Part shown: one piece after another, positions 27,807-38,900 of the stretch | How the letters are laid out: the number at the start of each line of letters is the position of its first letter | Position numbering within the stretch: the first letter of the stretch is position 1 | From: Sodalis sp. dw_96 | GTDB taxonomy: Bacteria; Pseudomonadota; Gammaproteobacteria; Enterobacterales; Enterobacteriaceae | Direction of reading: 5' to 3' | Assembly: GCF_018449575.1 (NCBI RefSeq) | Contig: NZ_JAAVUT010000004.1 | Coordinates: 372,001 to 436,000, forward strand | DNA: 64,000 nt | Program-made: the position numbers and the translations under genes | Notes under the pieces: generated by a model | What the model was told of the DNA's origin: nothing | Seen by the model: only the letters and a program-made list of their open reading frames with translations | Database searches by the model: none

Positions 27807-29264
27807 TTACAAGCCGCCGATATGCAGCGTTTTGACTTCCAGATACTCGTCCATGCCCAACACCGAGCCTTCCCGGCCCATTCCCGACTCCTTCACACCG
27901 CCGAACGGCGCCAGTTCAGTGGACACCGCGCATTCGTTTACGCCCACCATGCCGCTTTCCAATGCCGCCGAAACCCGAAACACCCGTTGCAGGTTTTGGG
28001 TATAAAAATAGGCCGCCAGGCCGAAAGGGGTATTATTGGCCCTCTCGATCACTTCCTCTTCGGTATCAAAGCGGAAGCAGGCCGCCAGCGGGCCGAAGGT
28101 TTCCTCGTGGGCCAGCGTCATCTGCTCATTGGCATTGGCAATGACCGTCGGCTGATAAAAATTCCCACCCAGGGCATGGGGTTGACCGCCGGTAACCACA
28201 CGTCCCCCTTTGGCCAGCGCATCCCTGACATGCTCACGAACCTTGCTCACACCGGCCTGGTTGATAAGCGGACCCACCACCACCCCATCATCCATGCCGT
28301 TGCCCACGTTGAGCTTTGCCACTTGCTCCGCCAGGCGGCGGACAAATTCATCATACACTCCCGATTGGATATAGAAGCGGTTCACGCTCACGCAGACCTG
28401 ACCCGCATTGCGGAATTTATTGGCGATAGCCCCCGCCACCGCGGCGTTGATATCCGCATCGTCGAATACGATATAGGGCGCATTGCCCCCCAGTTCCAGG
28501 GAAATTTTTTTCATGGTGTCGGCGGCGTGGCGCATCAAGGTTTTCCCCACCGCAGTGGAGCCGGTAAAGGTTATCTTACGGACCTCGGAGCTGGCCATGA
28601 TGGCATCGCTGATGGCGGCGGTGTCCCCCGCCACGCCGTTCACCACCCCCTTGGGCACGCCGGCCTGGTGCGCCAGCGCCAATAAGGCAAACGCCGAAAG
28701 CGGGGTATCATTCGCGGGTTTGATAAGGGCGGTGCAGCCGGCCGCCAGGGCCGGCCCCAATTTACGGGTCAACATGGCCAGGGGAAAATTCCACGGCGTG
28801 ATGGCCGCCACCACCCCTACCGGCTCACGCGTGGCAAAAATACGGGAATGTGCCTTGGCGGGAGGAATAATCTCGCCATTGGCGCGTTTGGCCTGTTCGG
28901 CGAACCACTGGATAAAACTGGCGGCATAGGCGACTTCACCCACGGCCTCTTTTACCGGTTTACCCTGTTCGGCGGTCATCAGCTTTGCCAGGTAAGACTG
29001 ATTTTCCATGATCAAACCGTACCAGCGATACAAAATTTCAGACCGTTCTTTGGCGGTTTTGGCCCGCCAGCCGGGAAAAGCGGCGCTTGCGGAGGCGATG
29101 GCGGCCTGTGTTTCGGTTTTGCCGCTTTTGGCCACTTTGGCAATGACCTCGCCGGTGGCCGGATTAAGCACGTCAAACGTCTCTTTGCCGAGATGCCACT
29201 CGCCATTAACCAGGTAGCCGGTGTTAAACAGGATGTGATCCTGAATAGATGAATTTTCGTGCAT
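27807..29264 (-). CDS. NAD(P)-dependent aldehyde dehydrogenase, GabD-like
   Basis: 485 residues, aldehyde dehydrogenase superfamily, closest by eye to succinate-semialdehyde dehydrogenases (GabD). The catalytic Cys is in RNAGQVCVSVNRF, the general-base Glu in LELGGNAPYIVF, the cofactor loop in FTGSTAVGKTLM. It is 59 bp downstream of aaeB on the same strand, so may be co-transcribed with the aromatic-acid efflux genes. Physiological substrate not determined; an aromatic aldehyde is possible from context. Confidence 0.85.
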   Translation of the reverse strand: MHENSSIQDHILFNTGYLVNGEWHLGKETFDVLNPATGEVIAKVAKSGKTETQAAIASASAAFPGWRAKTAKERSEILYRWYGLIMENQSYLAKLMTAEQGKPVKEAVGEVAYAASFIQWFAEQAKRANGEIIPPAKAHSRIFATREPVGVVAAITPWNFPLAMLTRKLGPALAAGCTALIKPANDTPLSAFALLALAHQAGVPKGVVNGVAGDTAAISDAIMASSEVRKITFTGSTAVGKTLMRHAADTMKKISLELGGNAPYIVFDDADINAAVAGAIANKFRNAGQVCVSVNRFYIQSGVYDEFVRRLAEQVAKLNVGNGMDDGVVVGPLINQAGVSKVREHVRDALAKGGRVVTGGQPHALGGNFYQPTVIANANEQMTLAHEETFGPLAACFRFDTEEEVIERANNTPFGLAAYFYTQNLQRVFRVSAALESGMVGVNECAVSTELAPFGGVKESGMGREGSVLGMDEYLEVKTLHIGGL

Positions 29265-29323
29265 GGAATCCTCCCGTCTGTTGGAGTAAGTATAGATGCA
29301 CGACGGAGATAGGGGAGCGGCGT

Positions 29324-31282
29324 TTAGCCGCTCAGGGCATGCCGGTAACGCAACAGCGTATCGGTCAGTCGTTCCACCGGTTCGATGACGGTGGCGGGCG
29401 CGTCGTACTCCAACAGCTTTTGCCGATAAATCCCCAACTCTTCCAACAGACGGCTGAAATGCTCGCCGCGGCGAATTTCATTACGGGCGTTTATCACCCG
29501 ATCGGCGGTGGCGCGAATCTGGCGGTGATACGCCGACAAATCCGCATTCACCGGAATATCCACCATGCGCAGACGCTGGTGGGAAATAATCAGCATCAAC
29601 GCCAGGCGATATTTGGCGATATCGCTGGGAAACAACGTTAATAATTGAAACAGTTGCTGGTACAGCGCCGGTAAATGATTTTCCCTGCGCCGGGCTTTAT
29701 TGGTGGAGAGCGCCGATACCGCGCCAAACACGAACCGGTTCAGCAACACCCGGCCGATGCGGGCTTTGGAACTGTCCCGAATCAACATCACCACCAGCGT
29801 CGCCAGCGCACAGCCGATGATTTGGCCCAGGGCGCCGTCGAGAAAACCGTTTATGGAAAACGACATGGGATTGGACAGGCCGATAACCGTGAGCGTACCC
29901 GCCATCAGGCCGATGGACCCCAGCACTTGTTTTTGTACCGCGAAACCGACAATAAACGTCAATACCCCCAGGGAAATAAACAGCAGCAGCAGGCTTTGCT
30001 GAGTCGCCGGCATGATATACATATAAAAAACAGCGCCGACCGGCAGCGCCGCCGTCATGCCGTAAAGCAAATCTTTACATACCATCATCGGATTAGGCGC
30101 CCGCATCGCCAGGGCGGTGATAACCGTAATCATCACCACAGCGCCGCTGCCCGATGACCAGCCGGTCCATAACCAGAACAGAAAGCCTATCGCGGTGGCG
30201 ACAGCGGTTCGCAAACCATTGATCATCGCATGATGATGTTCCGCCGACGGCGCGGTGACAATAATCTGATCCTCCAGGATCTGCTCTTCTATTCCGCTGA
30301 TGCGGGTATTGTTTTTAACCCCTTTCAGCAACAGCAGGAAACGCGTGGCGGTGCCGACCCAGGTATATAGCGTATGCGGGGTCCGTCTGGCAGGGGCATC
30401 GGCAATCACCTGACGCATCAGCTTCATGCGCTTATGAATATCCGCCACCGTCACCACCGGCTCGTTAAACAACAGCAGCAATTGGGTGTTGACGAATTCA
30501 GGGTGGGTTTGCAAAATCAGGAAGGTCTCGCAGGCCTGGGTAATCAGCGTCAGAGACAGGGTGTTAATGGCCCTCAGGCGCCGGTTACAGCGCGTCCAAT
30601 GGGAGGACTCCATCATCAGATTACTGCGCATGCCGTCCAGGGCGGTGGTCCGCTTCACCAGTTCGCCCCAGGATTTATCGATATCCTCTCTCGGCGCGTT
30701 ATTAAGGCACAGCAAAAGCAATTGATATTGATCCAGCAGCAGCTGATCCACCGCCCGATCAATATCCTGCTTGATGGACCGGGGGGAGAACAATATGTCC
30801 GCCAGGATAGCGCAGATGATGCCCAGCACTATCTCGCTGCAACGTTCGATAGCGAGTTGCGGCGCCGTCAGGGGTGCGGTCTGGATGCCGACAATGATAA
30901 TCAGCGCGGTGTAGCCGGACAGCGCCAAGGCATAGGAGTTTTGTACCCGTACCAGGGAAGAATACCAGGTGCAGAGCCCCGCCCAGATGCAGCTCAGTAA
31001 TAACATGACCACCGGTGCCCGGATGGTGGTGGTGATAATCACCAGCGCGCCGATGCAGCCGATAAAGGTCCCGACGATACGCAGCATGCCGCGATATTTA
31101 ATAGCGCCGGCAAACGGTTCGCCGCCGGCGGCGAAGGCCGGTCCTCCCGCGACGATGGCCGCGGTCAACGCCGACCAGCGCGGGGTCACCAATTGGAAAT
31201 GAAACCCGAGAAACAGCGCCAGCAGCACGGCGAAGGTCAATTTAATCGCGAATCGGCAGCGTATGAAAATAGGATAAAGCAT
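29324..31282 (-). CDS. aaeB: AaeB, p-hydroxybenzoic acid efflux pump subunit
   Basis: Inner-membrane FUSC-family transporter exporting p-hydroxybenzoate and related aromatic acids with AaeA. 652 residues (E. coli 655). Two membrane blocks (about 10-170 and 350-500) flank soluble domains, as expected. It is 17 bp downstream of aaeA in the aaeXAB operon, which AaeR controls. Confidence 0.95.
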   Translation of the reverse strand: MLYPIFIRCRFAIKLTFAVLLALFLGFHFQLVTPRWSALTAAIVAGGPAFAAGGEPFAGAIKYRGMLRIVGTFIGCIGALVIITTTIRAPVVMLLLSCIWAGLCTWYSSLVRVQNSYALALSGYTALIIIVGIQTAPLTAPQLAIERCSEIVLGIICAILADILFSPRSIKQDIDRAVDQLLLDQYQLLLLCLNNAPREDIDKSWGELVKRTTALDGMRSNLMMESSHWTRCNRRLRAINTLSLTLITQACETFLILQTHPEFVNTQLLLLFNEPVVTVADIHKRMKLMRQVIADAPARRTPHTLYTWVGTATRFLLLLKGVKNNTRISGIEEQILEDQIIVTAPSAEHHHAMINGLRTAVATAIGFLFWLWTGWSSGSGAVVMITVITALAMRAPNPMMVCKDLLYGMTAALPVGAVFYMYIMPATQQSLLLLFISLGVLTFIVGFAVQKQVLGSIGLMAGTLTVIGLSNPMSFSINGFLDGALGQIIGCALATLVVMLIRDSSKARIGRVLLNRFVFGAVSALSTNKARRRENHLPALYQQLFQLLTLFPSDIAKYRLALMLIISHQRLRMVDIPVNADLSAYHRQIRATADRVINARNEIRRGEHFSRLLEELGIYRQKLLEYDAPATVIEPVERLTDTLLRYRHALSG

Positions 31283-31299
31283 GGTTATTAACCCTTCGC

Positions 31300-32232
31300 T
31301 TAGCCGAATTCCCGAAGACGACGTATCAATTGCATCATCGGCGATAACGTGGCGGGACGGCGGTCCTTAGTGCCGGTTATCACCACCGTCGCGGTGGTGC
31401 CTGTGGGGTAGAGATCTCCTTGCTGCTCATCAAGGCGTATTTTCACCGGCACACGCTGTGCCAGGCGCACCCACTCAAGGTTGGAATCCACCGTGGCCAA
31501 CCCTTTACTGTCCGCTGCGGCGTTGGTGTTAGTCACCCCGGCGGCAATGCTGTCGACGGTGCCGTAAAACACCACGTTACTGCCCAAGGGGGTAATTTCC
31601 GCCCGATACCCCGGACGCACCCTTTCAAGCTTGGTCTCTTCCAAATAGGCCAACAGGTAAAACGAGTTTCGTTTCACCAGCGCCACCGACACCGTACCGC
31701 GGGTAATAAATTCACCGGTATGAACATTCAGATTGGTGATCCACCCCTCCGCCGGCGCGCGAATAGTGGTGCGATCCAAATCGATCTTCGCCAGATCCCG
31801 TGCGGCGACCGCTTTGGCCAGTTGATGGCTTACGGTGGTGAAGTCGTTATTGGACTGATCAATTAACTCCTGCGACATGGCATTGGTACCCAATCGCACC
31901 CGCCGCCCCGCTTCGCGGCGCTTCTCTGCCGCCAGCGCCTGATAATAATCCACGTCGGCCTGCGCTTCGTCCAATGCCTGCTGATAACGCGGCTGATCCA
32001 CCACAAACAGAACCTGCCCTTTCTGCACCAGTTGATTATCGGTAACCCTAACGTCGGTGAGCAGCCCGCTGACATCCGGGGCTATCGCCACCACATCGGC
32101 GGTAAATTTAGCGTCTCTGGTCCAGGGCGACTCGGTATAAAACACCCAAGCACGGAAAATGGCGATGGCAGCGATCAGGACCAATACAAGCGTAATCGCG
32201 ATTCTGATTATTTTTGTTACAACAGTTTTCAC
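31300..32232 (-). CDS. aaeA: AaeA, membrane fusion protein of aromatic-acid efflux
   Basis: HlyD-type periplasmic adaptor, 310 residues, with an N-terminal membrane anchor ([20 protein letters not shown]). A lipoyl-like half motif appears in [16 protein letters not shown] and [19 protein letters not shown], flanking a coiled-coil hairpin. It begins 7 bp after aaeX and is followed by aaeB. Confidence 0.95.
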   Translation of the reverse strand: MKTVVTKIIRIAITLVLVLIAAIAIFRAWVFYTESPWTRDAKFTADVVAIAPDVSGLLTDVRVTDNQLVQKGQVLFVVDQPRYQQALDEAQADVDYYQALAAEKRREAGRRVRLGTNAMSQELIDQSNNDFTTVSHQLAKAVAARDLAKIDLDRTTIRAPAEGWITNLNVHTGEFITRGTVSVALVKRNSFYLLAYLEETKLERVRPGYRAEITPLGSNVVFYGTVDSIAAGVTNTNAAADSKGLATVDSNLEWVRLAQRVPVKIRLDEQQGDLYPTGTTATVVITGTKDRRPATLSPMMQLIRRLREFG

Positions 32233-32239
32233 AGCGGCC

Positions 32240-32443
32240 TCAGACGAAAAGACAAGAAATCAAGTAGTACGTGCAGCAGTACAACGCGGTATTGAACAGG
32301 GCGGGATGCCAGACAAAATCATATATACCCGTGGGCTGTAGCAGTCGGCGCAACACAAAAAACAGCGCCATCGACACCAGTAGTTCAAAAAATACCGGCG
32401 GAAACGACAGGCCGAATATCACCATAACCGGGAGCAAACCCAT
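32240..32443 (-). CDS. aaeX: AaeX, small membrane protein of the aae operon
   Basis: 67 residues, the E. coli length, from [20 protein letters not shown]. Two membrane spans; the block [20 protein letters not shown] is nearly identical to E. coli. AAGGA lies 7 bases upstream of this start. A longer frame starting at 32551 adds 36 unrelated residues and is rejected. Function within the efflux system is unknown. Confidence 0.94.
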   Translation of the reverse strand: MGLLPVMVIFGLSFPPVFFELLVSMALFFVLRRLLQPTGIYDFVWHPALFNTALYCCTYYLISCLFV

Positions 32444-32794
32444 TACTTTTTCCTTAACCTTTCCTTTTGATTGACTCCGGAGGTCCGACCGCATCTTGAC
32501 CTGCCATGGGCAAAAACCCGTGCCACGGGACTTTTCACCCGCACTACACAAGGTTAGTCAAAAGCAGGAAATTTACCGATGGATATTTTAAATAGACTTA
32601 AACGGCCTTAATAGGTTGCGACAGAGGGGCAACAACGCATCCCAAATGTAACTGTTTATTAAAAGCTCATAAAAGTAATGAACGTACAGGGATGCCGCAG
32701 TGCGATCTGATGAACCGACAGGTATATAATAGTCCCTAAGGTAAAGGGTTTTCAACTTTATGTGATCTAAATCACTTTTAACTCAGAGTTAATA
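32444..32794. promoter_or_regulatory. divergent aaeX / aaeR control region
   Basis: 351 bp without a gene, lying between the aaeXAB operon and its LysR regulator. A plus-strand -10-like TATATAAT lies at 32723-32730 with a weak -35. A CRP-like site follows at 32761-32776. The AaeR operator should lie here but I could not define it (LysR T-N11-A sites are too loose to call by eye). Confidence 0.6.
32761..32776. promoter_or_regulatory. CRP-like site upstream of aaeR
   Basis: TGTGATCTAAATCACT matches the CRP consensus TGTGA-N6-TCACA at nine of ten half-site positions. It ends 18 bases before the aaeR ATG, and downstream of the candidate -10 at 32725. If that -10 is right, the site lies in the leader and would repress aaeR. 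It could instead act on aaeX in the other direction. Confidence 0.6.
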
Positions 32795-33721
32795 ATGGAA
32801 AGACTTAATCGTATGCAGGTGTTTGCCAAGGTGGTGGAGGGGGGATCTTTTACCGCCGCCGCCAGACAGCTGCAAATGAGCGTGTCGTCCGTCAGCCAGA
32901 CCGTGGCCAAGCTGGAAAGCGAGCTGCAGGTGAAATTGATGAACCGCAGCACCCGCAGTATCGGCCTGACGGAGGCCGGCAAGATTTATTACCAAGGTTG
33001 CCGCCGCATGCTGATTGAGTTTAACGAGGTGCATGAGCAGCTTTATGCCTTCAATAATACGCCCATAGGCACGCTTCGCATCGGCAGTTCATCCACCATG
33101 GCGCACAATGTCCTGGCCACCATGACCGCCGACATGCTGAAAGAGTATCCCGGTTTATCGGTTAATCTGGTCACCGGCATCCCGGCGCCGGATATCATTG
33201 CCGACGGACTTGATTTGGTGATACGGGTCGGGGCGCTCCATGATTCCAGCCTGTTTTCAAAACGGCTCGGCGCCATGCCGATGGTGGTGTGCGCCGCCAA
33301 AAGCTATCTCGCCGCCCACGGAACGCCGGAAAAGCCCGGCGACATGGTGAATTTTTCCTGGCTGGAATACGACGTCAGGCCGGACAGCGAATTTGAGCTT
33401 ATCGCACCGGAAGGCATTACCCTGCATCTTGCGCCGCAGGGCCGTTTCGCCACTAACGATTCCCAAACCCTGGTCCGCTGGCTCACCGCCGGCGCCGGCA
33501 TCGCTTATGTACCGATAATGTGGGTGCTGGATGAAATCAAGCAGGGCAACGTCGAAATTTTGTTTAACCGTTATCTTTCCGATCCCCGCCCGGTATATGC
33601 GGTCTATACCCAAAAGGATAAGCTGCCGCTGAAGGTTCAGGTGTGCATCAATTATTTGCAAGACTACTTCAAAAACGTGGCCACGGTATATCAGGCGTTC
33701 CGGCAGGATAATAATACTTGA
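32795..33721 (+). CDS. aaeR: AaeR, LysR-type regulator of aromatic-acid efflux
   Basis: 308 residues, N-terminal winged HTH (VFAKVVEGGSFTAAARQLQM, residues about 9-30) and a periplasmic-binding-like effector domain. Divergently placed from aaeXAB, as in E. coli, where it activates that operon in response to aromatic carboxylic acids. Starts MERLNRMQVFAK. Confidence 0.93.
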   Translation: MERLNRMQVFAKVVEGGSFTAAARQLQMSVSSVSQTVAKLESELQVKLMNRSTRSIGLTEAGKIYYQGCRRMLIEFNEVHEQLYAFNNTPIGTLRIGSSSTMAHNVLATMTADMLKEYPGLSVNLVTGIPAPDIIADGLDLVIRVGALHDSSLFSKRLGAMPMVVCAAKSYLAAHGTPEKPGDMVNFSWLEYDVRPDSEFELIAPEGITLHLAPQGRFATNDSQTLVRWLTAGAGIAYVPIMWVLDEIKQGNVEILFNRYLSDPRPVYAVYTQKDKLPLKVQVCINYLQDYFKNVATVYQAFRQDNNT

Positions 33722-34240
33722 ATAGAGAAGCAATACCCTTTGTGAAGACGTTATCGAGCCTAAGATGCTTTACGGTTGCGCTTGTTGCCCGGAAGGCCTA
33801 CTGGCAAAGGCTCGCCAACCTTGCCGAGAGTACCGGCCACCTTGATAGACGCAGACAGTCTTGCAGAGGAAATATAAACTCTATAACAGAAGGACTTGTG
33901 ACTGAACACTGGCCTCGGCCCGCTATCACTGAACGTGCAGCGAGCCTGTTAAAGGGAGACCGTGCCAATGAGGTCGAATCGGGCATGGTTTTTCTGCCCG
34001 ACTGAGTGCCTCATGGCTCGGTAGGCCCGCTATCACTGAACGTGCAGCGAGCCTGTTAAAGGGAGACCGTGCCAATGAGGTCGAATCGGGCATGCTTTTT
34101 CTGCCCGACCGAGTGCCTCATGGCTCGGTAGGCCCGCTATCACCGAACGTACAGCGAGCCGGTTAAAGGGAGAGCGAGCCAATGGCCGCCGGAGCACACA
34201 AAGCAGCCCAGGCCCGCTGCCCCCGGGCCAAACCCAAACC
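33722..34240. other. convergent aaeR / tldD gap dominated by 107 bp repeats
   Basis: 519 bp without a credible gene. The first 195 bp are unremarkable; the rest is mostly the 107 bp tandem repeat (33917-34184). A frame of 95 codons crossing it is a product of the repeat and has no resemblance to a known family. Confidence 0.65.
33917..34184. repeat. 107 bp tandem repeat with internal hairpin, 2.5 copies
   Basis: Copies begin GGCCCGCTATCAC at 33917, 34024 and 34131, exactly 107 bp apart; the third is partial (to about 34184) and more diverged. Each full unit contains an imperfect hairpin of about 20 pairs (CCAATGAGG...CGGGCA / TGCCCG...CCTCATGG) around a T-rich loop. GGCTCG and CGAGCC in the unit can form a second stem. 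The first two copies differ at only a couple of positions, so the duplication is recent. Confidence 0.9.
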
Positions 34241-35686
34241 TCAGGCTGTGCCGCCCACGGTCAGCTTATCCAGCTTCAGCGTCGGTTGGCCGACGCCCAC
34301 CGGCACGCTCTGCCCTTCCTTACCGCACACGCCGACGCCTTTATCCAGCGCCAGATCGTTACCCACCATGGAAATCTGCCGCATCGCCTCGATGCCTGAG
34401 CCGATAAGCGTCGCGCCTTTCACCGCGCTGGTGACCTTACCTTTTTCTATCAGATAGGCTTCCGAGGTGGAGAAGACAAATTTGCCTGAAGTAATGTCCA
34501 CCTGGCCGCCGCCGAAATTCGGCGCATACAGCCCATATTCGACGCTGGCGATAATATCTTCCGGCGTCGACTGGCCGGCCAGCATATAGGTATTGGTCAT
34601 ACGCGGCATCGGCAAATGGGCATAGGATTCACGCCGGCCGTTTCCTGTGGGGGGAACCCCCATCAGCCGAGCGTTCAATTTATCCTGCATATAGCCCTTA
34701 AGAATGCCGTTTTCAATCAGCATGTTATATTGCCCCGGCACCCCTTCGTCATCAATGGCCAACGAGCCGCGCAAACCGGTCAGCGTGCCGTCGTCCACCA
34801 CGGTACACAGCGGCGAGGCCACCAGCTTGCCCATTTGCCCGCTGAATACCGAACTGCCGCGACGGTTGAAATCGCCTTCCAGGCCATGACCCACCGCTTC
34901 GTGGAGCAATACGCCGGGCCAGCCGGCACCCAGCACCACCGGCATGGCGCCGGCGGGCGCCGAAATGGCGGAAAGATTCACCAGCGCGACGCGCACCGCT
35001 TCCCGCGCCCAATTGTCCGCGCGCACATCGCCGCCGTCGTCCGCCAGGAAAAAATCATAACCGAAACGACCGCCGCCGCCGCTGGAACCGCGTTCGCGTT
35101 TACCGTCCTGTTCAACCTGCACGCTGATGGATAACCGCACCAGCGGGCGCACATCCGCCGCCAGGGTGCCGTCGCTGGCGGCAACCAAAACCTGTTCATA
35201 CACCCCCGACAGGCTGGCGTTGACTTCCTTCACGCGCGCATCGGCGGCCCGGGCAACCTGGTCCACCCGATGCAATAAGGCGATTTTTTCTTCTCGCGGC
35301 AAACTGTTCAGAGGGTCCAGCAACGGGTAAAGCTTTTTATAAGGCACTTCACCCAGGGTATGTACCCGACCGTTACCCTGGTCTTTGACAATGCTGCGCG
35401 CCGCGTTGACACTCAGTTCAAGGGCATTCAGCGTCAATTGGTCGGCATAAGCGAAGCCGGTTTTTTCACCGCTTACCGCCCGTACGCCCACCCCCTGATC
35501 AATATTGTAGGAACCGTCTTTGATGATGCCGTCTTCAATCATCCAGGCTTCATGATAGCTGGACTGGAAATAAAGGTCGGCGTAATCCAGGCGACGCTCC
35601 GTCATTTGACCCAAAAGGGTAAAGAGATCGTTGTGACTCAGGTTGTTGGCCGCGAGTAATTGCTCACTGACAAATGTCAGACTCAT
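34241..35686 (-). CDS. tldD: TldD, metalloprotease catalytic subunit
   Basis: Zinc protease that works as a TldD-TldE heterodimer on unfolded peptides (microcin B17, CcdA). 481 residues, same as E. coli. The metal-binding motif [11 protein letters not shown] is intact. Its partner pmbA is 8 kb upstream. It is downstream of yhdP in the conserved mre-maf-rng-yhdP-tldD order. Confidence 0.97.
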   Translation of the reverse strand: MSLTFVSEQLLAANNLSHNDLFTLLGQMTERRLDYADLYFQSSYHEAWMIEDGIIKDGSYNIDQGVGVRAVSGEKTGFAYADQLTLNALELSVNAARSIVKDQGNGRVHTLGEVPYKKLYPLLDPLNSLPREEKIALLHRVDQVARAADARVKEVNASLSGVYEQVLVAASDGTLAADVRPLVRLSISVQVEQDGKRERGSSGGGGRFGYDFFLADDGGDVRADNWAREAVRVALVNLSAISAPAGAMPVVLGAGWPGVLLHEAVGHGLEGDFNRRGSSVFSGQMGKLVASPLCTVVDDGTLTGLRGSLAIDDEGVPGQYNMLIENGILKGYMQDKLNARLMGVPPTGNGRRESYAHLPMPRMTNTYMLAGQSTPEDIIASVEYGLYAPNFGGGQVDITSGKFVFSTSEAYLIEKGKVTSAVKGATLIGSGIEAMRQISMVGNDLALDKGVGVCGKEGQSVPVGVGQPTLKLDKLTVGGTA

Positions 35687-35844
35687 AGGTTTTCACTCTT
35701 ATATATGATGGAATGGCCAGCAACGGCTGGAACGCTTTGCTACATGCCCTGCAGCTTGATATCTATTAGGTATAGACTGCGGCAATTCCCCGCCGACGTC
35801 AAATGGGTAAAACGATTTCAGTCATCGGTGGTTAGCAGCGCAAC

Positions 35845-35905
35845 ATACCCGCTAGATGTCGAGTAGCCGGCGGGCGCATCCGCGGCTTGAAAGATGCCGG
35901 GTATA
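35845..35905. repeat. palindromic intergenic element, 61 bp form
   Basis: Starts ATACCC, ends GGGTATA; the right end CTTGAAAGATGCCGGGTATA matches the signature of the 127 bp and other 61 bp copies. The middle, CCGGCGGG...CCGCGG, differs from them. A degenerate piece of a second copy may end at AGGTATA (35768-35774). Lies between yhdP and tldD. Confidence 0.7.
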
Positions 35906-35963
35906 GAACCGGATGCGCACAGGTTTACCCTATCCCGGGGGTCACCGCCCGGAAAACCACGGC

Positions 35964-38900
35964 CTATTGGGCTTTGGCGGCCGGCTGGCGCGGCTGGCGC
36001 AATACTTCCTGGATTTTCGGCTGGTCCAGGCTGCCGCTGATATGGTAGCGTATTACCGAAATTTTATTCCACAGCGGCCCCAGGACTTTACTGGCGGCAA
36101 AAACCGCCGCGCCAACCACCGGATTGATGGCAAAGGCGGTGGCGACCCCGACGGTGGCGGAGATTTCAGGCGCCACCACCGCTTCCATATCGATTTTCTG
36201 TACATTGAAATTCACGTCGCCGGACATGGCGATATCCGCCTCCAGCCCGTCCACCAGCAAATCATTTGTATGCAACACGCCCGATTTAAGCCAGGCGGTG
36301 CCTTTGATGGAGTCGAAGTAGAAACCTTTACCGAAGGTATCGCTGAAATCAAACTGCAGTTTACGCAGCAAGGCGTCAAAACTCACCAGGCGTAATAATC
36401 GTCCGGCCCGGCCGCTGCTGATATTATCAATCTTTCCTTTGCCCAGATTGGTGTGCAATACCCCGTTTAAGGTGGGGATATCCACATTCCAGGGGAATGA
36501 CTGCCAGTGCAGATCGTAATCCACAGTAAACGGCGCGTCGCGTAGCGGCGTATCGATACCGAGATAATCATTGGCCACACCGATATCCTTGCCGCTGAGC
36601 TTGCCTTTCACATCGGTCTGGTTCTGCGCGCCGTGCCTTGACCAGGCGCCGGTGAGGGTCAGCCGGGACTTGCCGGTATCCACCACGCCGTTGGTCACCT
36701 CTAGGGAATCCTGGCGGGGAGTGATATCCGCCGCTACTCTCCCCAAATTTTGTCCCATTATCCAGCACTCTTGGCAGCGCAAGGCGATGGACGGCCAGTT
36801 GCTGAAGGAGTGTGCCGGATCGTCGCCGCTGAGCAGGCTATTCTGATCGTTATCGCCAGCGGTCGACGGCGTCTTCGGCCACAGCGGATTGTAATAAAGA
36901 TATTGGATATCCGCTTGCCAAGGCCCCCGATCCGGTAGGGTCAGTTTCCCGTTGATTTCTTTGCCGCGGGCCACGACGGCGCTGCCGCCGGGAATATTGG
37001 CCCGGGTCAGCGCCAGGTCATGCCACTGCTGTCCCCCCAGGGTCAATAGCGGCGTATTGAGCGTAAGCGCATCGGGGAAACGGAATCGGCTGACCACCGC
37101 TTTGCCCTCCGATCGCGATTCCGGCGTCATCAGCGCCAGCCACTGCTCGCCGTCCAGGGAAGGCAAATTGAGCGTCAGGCTATCGTCGGCAGGCAATGGC
37201 GGCACTTTGCCGCCCGCCGCCGCCCAGGCGCCCCGTTTCAGGGTGACCTGTTTACCCATTAACCACTCGGTATTGAAGGTATTCTTGCCGGCGCTGCCGC
37301 TCAGGGTAAAACCGGACAGGGTGCCGCTGGCCTTTACCGCCAGTGGGAAGGGTTGTCCGTTGCGTTTATCCAGCGGAGGAGGTAAGTGACTACTCACATT
37401 TTTTAAATCGCCGCTGACGCCGATGTTGTAAGTGGGTTTACCCTTTAACGGCAGCGTCACCGCGATGGTGCCTTGCCAATCCGCCTGGCCGGAGAGCGCC
37501 TTACGGAACGGCGCCGGTAGGCCGGTCAGCCGTTCCATGGCCAAAACGCTTTGCAAACCGACATTGATATCATATCGCTCCGGCAATTCAAGGGTATTAA
37601 AACCAATATTAATGGGCTGACCCAGCCACTGCGCCTTCAAACCTTCGCTGTCCAGGTTGCCGTTGTGATAGCGGAATTGGCCGTTCAGGGCGCTCATGTT
37701 CATGCCCAGGGGTTTTATCAATAGGCTGTTATTGTTCAGAATCACATTGCCCGATGCGGTGACGGGCAAACCGTCAAGAGGAATATCGAGATGTAAGCCC
37801 CCACTAACATCCCCGCCGATTTGCAGTTGGTCCAGTGTCGCACCCAGGGATTTTTTGAGCGGCGTCTGATTGAAATAATCCCCCACCGCCTTGCCCGAGC
37901 CGGTGATATTCGCATCGATCAGCAGCAGTTCCTTGGAATAATCGGGGATGGCCGCCGCCACGTCGTGACCGGCGGCATCTCCCAATTGAGCCAGGGGCGC
38001 GTGCATGAACAGCCCGTCGTTGAGAAAATCAAGATCAATGGCCAGGTCCGGCAAATGCGGCCAGTCAGGTTCAAACTCATAATCGGCGTGACGCAGCGGT
38101 ACCCATACCTCGAACTGACCGTCGTTATGTTTGAAAGGGAACTGCTTGGGATCGCCGGCGAACACCAGCGTGGCGTTATCCACCTGGCCGCCTTTCAGCG
38201 CGCCGGTCAGGTAATTCACCAGATGCGTGCCCATCAGGGGTTCGGGGAAATAACGCCAGGCCTGGGCCGCGTCGTACAGTCGGATGCCGGATAAGATATC
38301 CAGCCAGGGTTCGCCCTTGATCGGTTGGTGAAAATAAAAATCGCCGGTCATCCACAGCGCTTCGGCACGCAAATCCAGGTTCTTGCCCCACAAGGCCAGG
38401 CCTTGTTCATTATTCTGCCAATCAAGGGTGACCCGGGCTTTTTGCACCGCCAGCGGCGCGCGGAACATGTTCTGATATGGCAGGGTGCTGTTATCCAGCG
38501 CGACGTTAAGCTCCCCCTGCTCCAGGGTACCGGCCACCGAACCGGCCACATGATCCGCGCCTGGCAACAATTCCCATTGCCGCCAGGTCACATCGTGCCA
38601 ACTCCCTTGAAAACGGATTTTTTCCGGGTTTTTAAGGGGAATATCCAGCGCCAGCGCCGAAAAGGTGCCCTTGGGCTGCAGATCCTGCCAGCGCGCGCGG
38701 AATGCCGGGGTGATAAACGACACCAGCGGCAGCAGCGGCGTGAAACGTTCCAGCATCACATCCTTGGCGCGCACCCGGATTTCGCCGGCCTGATCCGGCG
38801 TGAACAACCGGTTTTTTTCCGGCAGCCAAAACAGGGATAACGCGCCGGGAGCCCATGAGTCGCCGTCGGTGGCGATATTAAGGCGCGGAACGTCCAACTG

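Noticed and set aside
27789-28685. 298-codon plus-strand frame
   Set aside because: Antisense to the aldehyde dehydrogenase, whose catalytic motifs are intact.
33718-34005. 95-codon plus-strand frame starting inside the aaeR stop region
   Set aside because: It runs into the 107 bp repeat, has no Shine-Dalgarno sequence and no family resemblance.
33917-34184. CRISPR array
   Set aside because: The repeats are directly adjacent 107 bp units with no unique spacers and no cas genes in the window; the 15 bp and 21 bp tandem repeats likewise lack spacers.
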